The notes under the pieces are model-generated. The model saw only the letters and a list, made by a program, of their open reading frames with translations. It searched no databases and had not been told where the DNA came from. A stretch of 64,000 bases of DNA, taken from assembly GCA_016742175.1 (NCBI GenBank), contig JACVCH010000005.1:1-64000 (forward strand), written 5' to 3'. The DNA is from Rhizobiaceae bacterium. GTDB lineage: Bacteria > Pseudomonadota > Alphaproteobacteria > Rhizobiales > Rhizobiaceae. Positions 1 to 7,318 of this stretch are shown one piece after another (position 1 is the stretch's first letter; the number at the start of each line of letters is the position of its first letter). The position numbers and the translations under genes are program-made.

Positions 1-579
1 GCAACGGCGTCTCGATCTTCACCCGCGACGGCGACGCCGCCCGCGACTTCGCCGCTACACCGCCTCGAACATGGTTTGCATATACCGGTCGCCTTTATCG
101 TGGTTCCGATCTTCGGCTTCGCCAATGCCGGCGTCTCGCTGGAGGGCGTAGGGCTGGGCGAGGCGTTCGCGCCGGTACCGCTCGGCATTGCCTCGGGCCT
201 GTTCCTGGGCAAGCAGATCGGCATTTTCGGCAGCGTCTGGCTGGCGGTGAAGCTCGGCATTGCCAGCCGGCTGCGCGGCGCCACCTGGCTGCAGGTCTAT
301 GCCGTCGCGGCCTTGTGCGGCATCGGCTTCACCATGAGCCTGTTCATCGGCGCGCTCGCCTTTCCCGGCAATGCCGAGCTGATCGACGAAGCGAAGATCG
401 GCGTTATCATGGGCTCTGTCGCATCGGCGCTGCTCGGCTATACCATCCTGCGCGTCTGCCCGCTGCATCCCGAGCACGAACAGGAAGAGCGCGAGCAGGA
501 AGACGAGGTCCGGGCCGATGGCGATATCGAAAGCCTGGAAGACGACGAGGACGAGGACGTGGAAGTGAAGCACGCATGA
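1..579 (+). CDS. nhaA: Na+/H+ antiporter NhaA, C-terminal part (5' end outside window)
   Basis: The frame is open from base 1 and encodes the last 192 residues of an NhaA-type inner-membrane sodium/proton antiporter, which exchanges Na+ for H+ in pH and salt homeostasis. The piece begins in the loop before a late helix ([10 protein letters not shown]), followed by [15 protein letters not shown] and [11 protein letters not shown], both typical of the second half of NhaA. About five membrane segments are visible. The last ~30 residues form a strongly acidic tail ([11 protein letters not shown] and later Asp/Glu runs) that is longer than in many NhaA proteins. An ATG at 76 lies inside the conserved region and is not the true start. 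The stop overlaps the next start as ATGA. This gene is not usual next to hprK in Rhizobiales; see the junction entry. Confidence 0.9.
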   Translation, partial: ATASRSSPATATPPATSPLHRLEHGLHIPVAFIVVPIFGFANAGVSLEGVGLGEAFAPVPLGIASGLFLGKQIGIFGSVWLAVKLGIASRLRGATWLQVYAVAALCGIGFTMSLFIGALAFPGNAELIDEAKIGVIMGSVASALLGYTILRVCPLHPEHEQEEREQEDEVRADGDIESLEDDEDEDVEVKHA

Positions 580-1646
580 GAATGATGACCCGGCTCGGCC
601 TGCTGGCCCTGGTGCTGGCCTGCGCTGCCTGTGTGCAGAAGCCCGCGCCCCAGGCGGCGAAGCCCGCCGATCCGCTGAGCGACATCGCGCGCCAATATGT
701 CCTGCTCTCGCTCGCGATCGGCACGCACGAGGATGGCTATATCGACGCCTATTATGGCCCGGCCGAATGGAAGCAACAGGCGGAAGCGAACCCGCGCGAT
801 CTTGCCGCTCTGGCGCAGGCGGTCGATGCGCTCGATGCCAGCCTGATGGCGGTCGACGTTTCGGATCGCGAGATCATGGTCCAGCGCCGGGCAAAATTTC
901 TCCACGCCCAGCTCAACGCCGCGCGCACGCGGCTGAAGATGCTGCGCGGCGAAAAGCTCTCCTTCCGCCAGGAATCGCTCGGCCTGTTCGGCGCGACGCC
1001 CGACATCCAGCCGCTCTCCAGCTATGATGCGGTGCTGCAGGAGATCGAGGCGCTGCTGCCCGGTGCCGGCACGCTGGCCGAGCGGGTCGATGCGTTTCAG
1101 GAACGGTTCGTGGTCCCCGCCGACCGGCTGAAGCCGGTGTTCGACCGCGCGATTGCCGAGTGCCGCGCGCGCACCGCGGCGTATATCCCGCTGCCCAAGG
1201 GCGAGAGCTTCCACATGGAGTTCGTCACCGGCAAGCCGTGGAGCGGGTACAATTATTATCAGGGCAATCTCGCCAGCCTGATCCAGATCAACACCGATCT
1301 GCCGATCCGCATCACCCGTGCGGTCGATCTGGGCTGTCACGAGGGCTATCCCGGCCATCATGCGCTCAACTATCTGCTCGAACAGAAGCTGACGCGCGGC
1401 CGCGGCTGGGTCGAGTTCAGCGTCTATCCGCTCTACAGCCCGCAGAGCCTGATCGCCGAAGGTTCGGCCAATTTCGGCATCGACCTGGCGTTTCCGGGCG
1501 ACGAGAAGCTGGCGTTCGAAACGCGCGAACTCTATCCGCTCGCCGGGCTTTCCACCGCCGATGCGGCGCGACTGGCGCAGCTGCAAAAGGCGCTGTCGGG
1601 GCTGCGCGGCGCGCGCTTCACCGTCCGGCTCCCCGCCGAAGGCTGA
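576..1646 (+). CDS. DUF885-type putative metallopeptidase with lipoprotein-like signal; C-terminus probably foreign
   Basis: This is a 356-residue product starting at the ATG that overlaps the nhaA stop. The N-terminus is hydrophobic ([13 protein letters not shown]) and looks like a lipoprotein or export signal, although the lipobox is not canonical. The core carries [11 protein letters not shown] near residue 50 and HEGYPGHH at residues 255-262, the His/Glu motif of the DUF885 family, thought to bind zinc, followed by [13 protein letters not shown]. The substrate is unknown. Family members normally continue well past the SANFGI region with a helical C-terminal part. Here the protein ends soon after, in [12 protein letters not shown], which resembles the end of a histidine-kinase ATPase domain. 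I infer that the natural 3' end is missing and was replaced at a join near 1605-1630. The family call is firm; the 3' end is doubtful. Confidence 0.75.
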   Translation: MRMMTRLGLLALVLACAACVQKPAPQAAKPADPLSDIARQYVLLSLAIGTHEDGYIDAYYGPAEWKQQAEANPRDLAALAQAVDALDASLMAVDVSDREIMVQRRAKFLHAQLNAARTRLKMLRGEKLSFRQESLGLFGATPDIQPLSSYDAVLQEIEALLPGAGTLAERVDAFQERFVVPADRLKPVFDRAIAECRARTAAYIPLPKGESFHMEFVTGKPWSGYNYYQGNLASLIQINTDLPIRITRAVDLGCHEGYPGHHALNYLLEQKLTRGRGWVEFSVYPLYSPQSLIAEGSANFGIDLAFPGDEKLAFETRELYPLAGLSTADAARLAQLQKALSGLRGARFTVRLPAEG

Positions 1647-1650
1647 TCCC
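1600..1650 (+). other. Probable join between unrelated sequences
   Basis: Upstream lie nhaA and a DUF885 gene; downstream lies the canonical rhizobial hprK-PTS-ahcY block. In Rhizobiales hprK normally follows the sensor kinase gene chvG. The last codons before the stop at 1644-1646 read [12 protein letters not shown], a good match in style to the end of a sensor kinase, and sit 4 bases from the hprK start as the chvG end would. The simplest reading is that the end of chvG is fused in frame to a truncated DUF885 gene through a short shared GC-rich stretch (around ggcgcgcgcttcacc). Whether this is genomic recombination or an assembly chimera cannot be decided from the sequence. Confidence 0.5.
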
Positions 1651-2079
1651 TTGACAGAAAACGTCCACGGCACGCTCGTGCTCCTCGGCGACCGGGGCGT
1701 GCTGATCATCGGCCCGTCCGGCAGCGGCAAGTCGAGCCTGGCGCTCGACCTGATCGCCCATTCCGGCGGCTTCGCCGTGCTCGTCAGCGACGACCGGGTT
1801 CTGGTGGAGCGCCACGCCGACGGCCGGTTGGTCGGCCGCGCACCTTCGGTCATCGCAGGACAGATCGAGGTCCGCGGCATCGGCATCGTCGCCCGGCCGT
1901 TCGAACCGCGCGCGCTCGTCGATCTCGTCGTCGACCTGACCGATCCCGAGCGGGTGGAGCGCATGCCGGAGGCGCAATCGTGGAACGGAGTGCCGCTTCT
2001 GCGCGTTCCGTGGCGCGCATGCGCGCTGGCGCGGCAACATGTCGCCGCTGCGCTCACGCAGCCGAAATCGGGACTTTAG
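1651..2079 (+). CDS. hprK: HPr kinase/phosphorylase, short kinase-domain form
   Basis: A 142-residue protein starting at TTG (1651). It is the short alphaproteobacterial form that contains only the C-terminal kinase domain and lacks the N-terminal domain of the ~310-residue Firmicutes enzyme. Walker A GPSGSGKSS is at residues 21-29, preceded by the conserved VHGTLV near residue 5, and the SDDRV stretch matches the second catalytic region. It is expected to phosphorylate and dephosphorylate the regulatory serine of HPr, encoded less than 1 kb downstream, linking PTS phosphorylation to metabolism and, in rhizobia, to the ChvG/ChvI system. An upstream extension of this frame would overlap the preceding gene and adds no family sequence, so TTG is preferred. 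Confidence 0.88.
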   Translation: MTENVHGTLVLLGDRGVLIIGPSGSGKSSLALDLIAHSGGFAVLVSDDRVLVERHADGRLVGRAPSVIAGQIEVRGIGIVARPFEPRALVDLVVDLTDPERVERMPEAQSWNGVPLLRVPWRACALARQHVAAALTQPKSGL

Positions 2080-2335
2080 GCCACACTCGAGTCTCAAATG
2101 ATACGAAAACAGCCCGGCTGCGGCGGATTCGACCTTGTCAACCGCCGCAGTCGTGACAAGGATACCGCCCCTGCGCAGGGGAGAGAGACCGGCACAAGAC
2201 TGAAAAGAAATCAGGTCCGGTCTGCCGGCACGGCATTCAGCACGACGCAAAGCTTACGGAGCACCAATTGACCGAAACACGCACCGCGCGCTGGGGCCGG
2301 CGGAAACGTGCAGACAGAACCACCGGCAAGCGGAC
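2080..2335. other. Intergenic region between hprK and EIIA with a perfect palindrome
   Basis: These 256 bases carry no convincing gene. They contain a 14-base perfect palindrome CCCCTGCGCAGGGG at 2168-2181 and, just before it, the inverted pair TTGTC/GACAA around 2137-2160. There is no T-run after the palindrome, so it is not a standard terminator. It may be an operator, an mRNA structure, or chance in GC-rich DNA. A promoter for the EIIA-HPr pair probably lies here, but no strong -35/-10 pair stands out. Confidence 0.35.
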
Positions 2336-2746
2336 ATGCGCGGCATGATCGGCATCGTGCTCGTGACGCATGGACGGCTGGCCGACGAATTCCGCTCGGC
2401 GGTCCAGCATGTGGTCGGTCATCAGGACCAGCTCGAGACCGTATCGATCGAGGCTGAGGACGATATGGAGCAGCGCCGCCTCGACATCGTCGAGGCCGTC
2501 CGCCGCGCCGACAGCGGCACCGGCGTCGTGGTGCTGACCGACATGTTCGGCGGCACGCCGTCGAATCTCGCCATCTCCGTCATGGAGCCGGGCAAGGTCG
2601 AGGTGATCGCCGGCGTCAACCTGCCGATGCTGATTAAGCTGACCAGTGTGCGCAAGGGCGACGACATGGTGCGGGCGCTGGAAGAGGCGCAGAATGCCGG
2701 CCGCAAATACATCAATGTCGCAAGCCAGGTTCTGAACGCGAAATGA
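2336..2746 (+). CDS. PTS EIIA component, mannose (EIIA-Man/PtsM-like) family
   Basis: A 136-residue cytoplasmic phosphocarrier. GIVLVTHG holds the phospho-accepting histidine (residue 12 from this start, or 9 if the ATG at 2345 is used, which would give the family-typical beginning MIGIVLVTHG). TDMFGGTPSNLA and GVNLPML are conserved EIIA-Man motifs. No membrane EIIC/EIID permease gene is nearby, so this belongs to the regulatory PTS of alphaproteobacteria, in which EIIA and HPr act as signalling phosphoproteins instead of moving sugars. The stop overlaps the HPr start (ATGA), so the two are almost certainly co-translated. Confidence 0.88.
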   Translation: MRGMIGIVLVTHGRLADEFRSAVQHVVGHQDQLETVSIEAEDDMEQRRLDIVEAVRRADSGTGVVVLTDMFGGTPSNLAISVMEPGKVEVIAGVNLPMLIKLTSVRKGDDMVRALEEAQNAGRKYINVASQVLNAK

Positions 2747-3036
2747 GCGAGACCGCCGACCGCCCGTCCATCGTCCGGGACCTGCCAATCGTCAACCAGC
2801 GCGGCCTTCACGCCCGCGCCTCGGCGAAGTTCGTCCAGACCGCCGGCGCCTATGATGCGTGCATCGAGGTCGAGAAGGACGGCATGAGCGTCGGCGGCAC
2901 TTCCATCATGGGCCTGATGATGCTGGCCGCCAGCCCCGGCTGTTGCATCCGCGTTTCCGCTTCTGGCCCGCAGGCCGAAGAGGCGATGCGCGCGATCGAG
3001 GCGCTGGTCGCCGACCGCTTCGGCGAGGAAATCTGA
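2743..3036 (+). CDS. ptsH: HPr phosphocarrier protein of the regulatory PTS
   Basis: A 97-residue HPr. The active-site stretch GLHARASAKF contains the histidine phosphorylated by Enzyme I, and VGGTSIMGLMML contains the regulatory serine that HprK phosphorylates. It begins with about ten extra residues before the fold starts at DLPIVNQRG. It overlaps EIIA by four bases and lies in the same transcription unit. In alphaproteobacteria this HPr passes phosphate between PtsP and EIIA proteins and reports nitrogen and carbon state. It is followed by ahcY, which has its own leader. Confidence 0.92.
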   Translation: MSETADRPSIVRDLPIVNQRGLHARASAKFVQTAGAYDACIEVEKDGMSVGGTSIMGLMMLAASPGCCIRVSASGPQAEEAMRAIEALVADRFGEEI

Positions 3037-3063
3037 CGTCGCACTCGCCCGCGTCGCTTCACG

Positions 3064-3083
3064 ACATAACGATGTCTTTATGT
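3064..3083. promoter_or_regulatory. Candidate palindromic operator upstream of ahcY
   Basis: The core CATAACGATGTCTTTATG is an 18-base near-palindrome with one mismatched pair; the outer six bases ACATAA/TTATGT match exactly. It lies about 100 bases before the ahcY start, in an otherwise GC-rich gap. In many proteobacteria ahcY is controlled by an ArsR-type SAH-responsive repressor (SahR) that binds a palindrome with A/T-rich arms. The resemblance is by general form only, so the regulator is inferred. Confidence 0.45.
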
Positions 3084-3181
3084 GCCATTGCCGATCCGGC
3101 GGCGGTCTGCTAGTTACCGCGCCATGAACGGCCGCGCGCGGCCGATGACCCATCATTCAAATCGCAGACCGGGAGCCGTCC

Positions 3182-4579
3182 ATGGCCGCCAATGATTATG
3201 TAGTCGCCGATATCGCGCTGGCCGATTGGGGCCGCAAGGAAATCGAGATCGCCGAGACCGAAATGCCGGGTCTGATGGCCTGCCGCGAGGAGTTCGGCGC
3301 CGACCAGCCGCTGAAGGGCGCGCGCATCACCGGCTCGCTGCACATGACTATCCAGACGGCGGTGCTGATCGAGACGTTGAAGGCGCTCGGCGCCGAGGTC
3401 CGCTGGGCCTCCTGCAACATCTTCTCGACGCAGGACCACGCGGCGGCCGCGATCGCCGCCGGCGGCACGCCGGTCTTCGCCATCAAGGGCGAGACGCTTG
3501 AGGACTACTGGACCTACACGGACCGCATCTTCCAGTGGCCGGATGGCCAGCCCTCCAACATGATCCTCGACGATGGCGGCGACGCGACCATGTACATCCT
3601 GCTCGGCGCGCGCGCCGAGGCGGGCGAGGACGTGCTGTCGAAGCCCGGCTCCGAAGAAGAGGAAATCCTCTTCGCGCAGATCAAGAAGCGCCTCGCCGAG
3701 ACGCCGGGCTTCTTCGCCCGCCAGCGCGATGCGATCAAGGGCGTGACGGAAGAGACGACGACCGGCGTCAACCGGCTCTACCAGCTCCAGAAGGCCGGCC
3801 TCCTGCCGTTCCCGGCGATCAACGTGAATGACAGCGTGACCAAGTCGAAATTCGACAACAAGTATGGCTGCAAGGAATCGCTGGTCGACGGCATCCGCCG
3901 CGGCACCGACGTGATGATGGCCGGCAAGGTGGCCGTCGTCTGCGGCTATGGCGACGTCGGCAAGGGCTCTGCGGCCTCGCTCAAGGGTGCCGGCGCCCGC
4001 GTGAAGGTGACGGAGGTCGATCCGATCTGCGCGCTGCAGGCGGCGATGGACGGGTTCGAGGTGGTGACGCTGGAAGACGCCGCGCCAACAGCCGACATCG
4101 TCATCACCACGACCGGCAACAAGGACGTCGTCACGCTCGATCACATGCGCCAGTTCAAGGACATGGCGATCGTCGGCAATATCGGCCATTTCGACAACGA
4201 GATTCAGGTCGCCGCGCTGCGCAACATGAAGTGGACCAACGTCAAGCCGCAGGTCGACATGATCTCCTTCCCGGACGGGAAGCGCATGATCCTGCTGTCG
4301 GAAGGTCGCCTGCTCAATCTGGGCAACGCCACCGGCCATCCGAGCTTCGTCATGTCGGCCTCCTTCACCAATCAGGTGCTGGCCCAGATCGAGCTGTGGT
4401 CGAAGGGCGAGCGCTACCAGAACGAGGTCTACGTGCTGCCCAAGCACCTCGACGAAAAAGTCGCGCGGCTGCACCTCGACAAGCTCGGCGCGCGGCTTTC
4501 GACCCTTTCGGACGAGCAGGCCTCCTATATCGGCGTGACGCCGAAGGGCCCGTTCAAGCCGGAACACTATCGCTACTGA
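3182..4579 (+). CDS. ahcY: Adenosylhomocysteinase (S-adenosylhomocysteine hydrolase)
   Basis: A 465-residue cytosolic enzyme that reversibly splits S-adenosylhomocysteine into adenosine and homocysteine, removing the product that inhibits methyltransferases. Visible features are the substrate domain ([16 protein letters not shown], the catalytic stretch [13 protein letters not shown]), the NAD-binding loop [10 protein letters not shown] and the C-terminal clamp ending FKPEHYRY. Length and ending match the family. The start follows a recognisable ribosome site (gggag). It is preceded by a candidate operator at 3064-3083 and followed by a hairpin at 4618-4643, so it may be transcribed alone. 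Confidence 0.97.
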   Translation: MAANDYVVADIALADWGRKEIEIAETEMPGLMACREEFGADQPLKGARITGSLHMTIQTAVLIETLKALGAEVRWASCNIFSTQDHAAAAIAAGGTPVFAIKGETLEDYWTYTDRIFQWPDGQPSNMILDDGGDATMYILLGARAEAGEDVLSKPGSEEEEILFAQIKKRLAETPGFFARQRDAIKGVTEETTTGVNRLYQLQKAGLLPFPAINVNDSVTKSKFDNKYGCKESLVDGIRRGTDVMMAGKVAVVCGYGDVGKGSAASLKGAGARVKVTEVDPICALQAAMDGFEVVTLEDAAPTADIVITTTGNKDVVTLDHMRQFKDMAIVGNIGHFDNEIQVAALRNMKWTNVKPQVDMISFPDGKRMILLSEGRLLNLGNATGHPSFVMSASFTNQVLAQIELWSKGERYQNEVYVLPKHLDEKVARLHLDKLGARLSTLSDEQASYIGVTPKGPFKPEHYRY

Positions 4580-4617
4580 CACCCCTGCGCGCGACACCTG
4601 CGCAACACATCGTTTTT

Positions 4618-4643
4618 CTTCGGCGGCTTCATTGCCGCCGAAG
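4618..4643 (+). terminator. Hairpin after ahcY, candidate terminator
   Basis: A perfect 10-base-pair stem (CTTCGGCGGC / GCCGCCGAAG) encloses a six-base loop TTCATT, 38 bases after the ahcY stop. The downstream tail tcgtttc is only moderately T-rich, while the other side has a T5 run, so termination in either direction is possible. The stem length makes a structural role very likely. Confidence 0.65.
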
Positions 4644-4698
4644 TCGTTTCAAGGTGCCGCAAGCTTCACGCAGTCCGGGGGAGGCGATACATTGGCCT

Positions 4699-4743
4699 GA
4701 TTCGTGGGGTCGTGATTCGTAGGGTCGTGATTTTTGGGGGCGG
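4699..4743. repeat. 15-base tandem repeat upstream of divL
   Basis: GATTCGTGGGGTCGT (4699-4713) is followed directly by GATTCGTAGGGTCGT (4714-4728), one mismatch, and then by a degenerate third copy beginning GATTTTTGGGG (4729-4743). The array ends 44 bases before the preferred divL start and covers the alternative TTG start at 4734. It could be a regulator-binding array or simple slippage. Confidence 0.6.
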
Positions 4744-4787
4744 CGATCGTGGGGGTGCCGGGCGCAGAGGGGCGGTCGGCGCAGGCG

Positions 4788-7313
4788 ATGATCCCACTTG
4801 AGCGGCTGAGAGGTGGGACGTTGGCAGGACGAGCGGCAGCATTGCGGACGGATGCGCGCCGGAGAGCGGGGCGGCTCGGCATCCGCGCCAAATCCGCCGT
4901 ACTGGGCGCGACGACGACGCTTGTCCCGACGATCGCGCTGGCACAGGCGGATGGCGGGCTCGAAGTGACCGATGTCGCCCAGTTCTCGCTCCTTGCCGGC
5001 GTCGTCTCCGCCGCCTTCATCTCCGCCCTTCTCCTGATCCGCGAACGCGGCCGCATCGACCGCGAGAACCAGCAGCTCAAGGCGCGGCTCGCCGATCTCG
5101 GCACCTCGCTGCAGCGCGCCGAGGCGCTCCTGAACCTACGCGACCAGCGCGTGGTCATCTGGGGTGACCGCAATGCGCGGCCCGAACTGATCGGCACTCT
5201 GCCGGCTGATGCCGGCGCGCCTGAAGAACGCGCGACGTTCCTGGCGTTCGGCCGCTGGCTGACGCCGCAATCGGCCGCCGTGCTGGAGCGTGCGTTGACC
5301 CAGCTTCGCGACAAGGGGGCCGGCTTCGAACTCGTCATCGAAACCATCTCCGGCACGGTGATGGAAGCGCAGGGGCGCTCGAGCCTGTCGCACTGCGTCG
5401 TCCGTTTCAGCGCGCTGTCGCGCCGCCAGCAGGAACTGGCCGAACTCAAGCTCGACCACCAGCGCGTGCTGCGCGACCACGAGACGATTCTCGCGCTGAT
5501 CGACGCGCTGCCGATGCCGTTCTGGCTGCGCGACGGGCGCGGCAAGCTGGAATGGGTCAACCGCGCCTATGCGCGGCTGGTCGATGCTGGTTCGGCCGAG
5601 GCCGTGCTGCGCGACGAGCGCGAACTCCTTTCCGAAAACGCCCGCGATTCCATGGCGCGGCATCACCTTGCGCGGCCTGTTTTCGAGCAGACGTTGTCGG
5701 TCGTCGTCGGCGGCGAGCGGCATATGTATGCCGTCACGAACTTCGCCGCGCCGGACGCGTCGGCCGGTCTCGCGCTCGACAAGACCGAAGTCGAGGCGAT
5801 CCGCGAGGAATACCAGCGCACCATCATCAGCCACGCCGACACGCTCGACCAGCTCCAGACGGCGGTGGCGATCTTCGATGCCGACCAGAAGCTGCTCTTC
5901 TTCAACCAGGCGTTCCAGAAGCTCTGGGCGCTCGACCCGGCCTTCCTCGAAAGCGCACCCGACCAGACGCTTCTGCTCGACCGGCTGCGCAGCGACGGCA
6001 AGCTGGCCGAGCAGCCGGAATGGCGCCGCTGGAAGGAGACGATCCTTGCCGCCTACCGCGCCATCGACCCGCAGGAGCATGTCTGGCACCTGCCGGACGG
6101 GCGCACGCTGCGCGTCGTCGGCAATCCGCAGCCCAAGGGCGGCGTCACCTGGGTTTTCGAGAACCTGACCGAGCAGCTCAACCTCGAAAGCCGCTACCAT
6201 GCGGCGGTGCGCGTGCAGGGCGAGACGCTGGACAATCTGGCCGAGGGCGTGGCGGTGTTCGGCCCGGACGGCAAGGTGCGCCTTGCCAATCCTGCCTTCT
6301 CGCATTTGTGGAATCTCGCCGAGGGGCTGGTGAAGACCGGAACCCACATCGCCGTGATCCGCGCCGCCTGCGAGGGCCATGCGATCGAAAGTCCGTGGAG
6401 TGAACTCGTCTCGGTGGTGACCGGCTTCGACGAGGAGCGCCGCGACCGGCACGGCCAGGCCGAGATGCGCGACGGCGAGGTGCTGCGCTATGCGGTGATC
6501 CACCTGCCGAACGGGCAGGTGATGACGACCTTCGTCGATGTGACCGACAGCGTCAATGTCGAGCGCGCGCTGAAAGATCGCAACGAGGCGCTGGAACGCG
6601 CGGACCGGCTGAAGAACGATTTCGTCCAACACGTCTCCTACGAACTGCGCTCGCCGCTGACCAACATCATCGGCTTCACTGAGCTTCTTTCGCTGGGCGG
6701 CACCGGCCCGCTCAACGAGCGCCAGCGCGAATATGTCGGTCATATCGGCTCGTCGTCGGCGGTGCTTTTGACCATCGTCAACGACATCCTCGACCTCGCG
6801 ACCGTCGATGCCGGGATCATGCAGCTCGACATCGGCGAGATCGTCATCGACGAGGCGGTGCGTTCGGCCTCCGACCTCGTCGTGGAACGGCTGCGCGAGC
6901 ACAATATCCGGCTCGCCATCGACCTGTCGCAGGCGCCTGCCACAATCCATGCCGACGGCCACCGCCTGCGCCAGATCCTCTACAACCTTTTGAACAACGC
7001 GGCGAACTATGCGCCGGAAGGCTCGACGGTCCGCCTGGGCGTCACCGCGATGCGCGGCGACATGGTCGAGTTCCGCGTCAGCGACGACGGGCCGGGCATG
7101 TCGGACGAGGTGCTGGAGACGATCTTCCAGCGCTTCGAATCGCACGCCAATGGCGGCCGCAAGCGCGGCGCGGGCCTCGGCCTCTCCATCGTCAAGAGCT
7201 TCGTCGAACTCCATTCGGGCACGGTCGAGATCAAGACCGGCCGGGATCAGGGCACGACGGTGATCTGCCGCCTGCCGGCGGTTGCCACGCAGAACCGCGC
7301 GGCGGCGGAGTAG
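4788..7313 (+). CDS. divL: DivL-type PAS sensor pseudokinase (Tyr replaces the H-box His)
   Basis: An 841-residue membrane-anchored protein: a hydrophobic signal-like stretch (AVLGATTTLVPTIALAQ), a second membrane segment (FSLLAGVVSAAFISALLL), a coiled coil, three PAS-like segments (around IDALPMPFWLRDG, VAIFDADQKLLFFN and VAVFGPDGKVRLAN), a dimerisation/H-box region and an ATPase domain. The H-box reads FVQHVSYELRSPL, with Tyr (codon 6639-6641) where kinases have the phospho-accepting His. This substitution defines Caulobacter DivL, which binds CckA and DivK and controls CtrA activation. The N, D (VSDDGPGM) and G (GAGLGLSIV) boxes look intact. The position between ahcY and tsaE fits rhizobial DivL. 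The start is set at ATG 4788; a TTG at 4734 would add 18 low-complexity residues. Confidence 0.88.
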   Translation: MIPLERLRGGTLAGRAAALRTDARRRAGRLGIRAKSAVLGATTTLVPTIALAQADGGLEVTDVAQFSLLAGVVSAAFISALLLIRERGRIDRENQQLKARLADLGTSLQRAEALLNLRDQRVVIWGDRNARPELIGTLPADAGAPEERATFLAFGRWLTPQSAAVLERALTQLRDKGAGFELVIETISGTVMEAQGRSSLSHCVVRFSALSRRQQELAELKLDHQRVLRDHETILALIDALPMPFWLRDGRGKLEWVNRAYARLVDAGSAEAVLRDERELLSENARDSMARHHLARPVFEQTLSVVVGGERHMYAVTNFAAPDASAGLALDKTEVEAIREEYQRTIISHADTLDQLQTAVAIFDADQKLLFFNQAFQKLWALDPAFLESAPDQTLLLDRLRSDGKLAEQPEWRRWKETILAAYRAIDPQEHVWHLPDGRTLRVVGNPQPKGGVTWVFENLTEQLNLESRYHAAVRVQGETLDNLAEGVAVFGPDGKVRLANPAFSHLWNLAEGLVKTGTHIAVIRAACEGHAIESPWSELVSVVTGFDEERRDRHGQAEMRDGEVLRYAVIHLPNGQVMTTFVDVTDSVNVERALKDRNEALERADRLKNDFVQHVSYELRSPLTNIIGFTELLSLGGTGPLNERQREYVGHIGSSSAVLLTIVNDILDLATVDAGIMQLDIGEIVIDEAVRSASDLVVERLREHNIRLAIDLSQAPATIHADGHRLRQILYNLLNNAANYAPEGSTVRLGVTAMRGDMVEFRVSDDGPGMSDEVLETIFQRFESHANGGRKRGAGLGLSIVKSFVELHSGTVEIKTGRDQGTTVICRLPAVATQNRAAAE

Positions 7314-7318
7314 CCTCG

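Noticed and set aside
3037-3181. SAH riboswitch before ahcY
   Set aside because: No pseudoknot-like conserved core could be recognised; the only clear element is the protein-type palindrome at 3064-3083.
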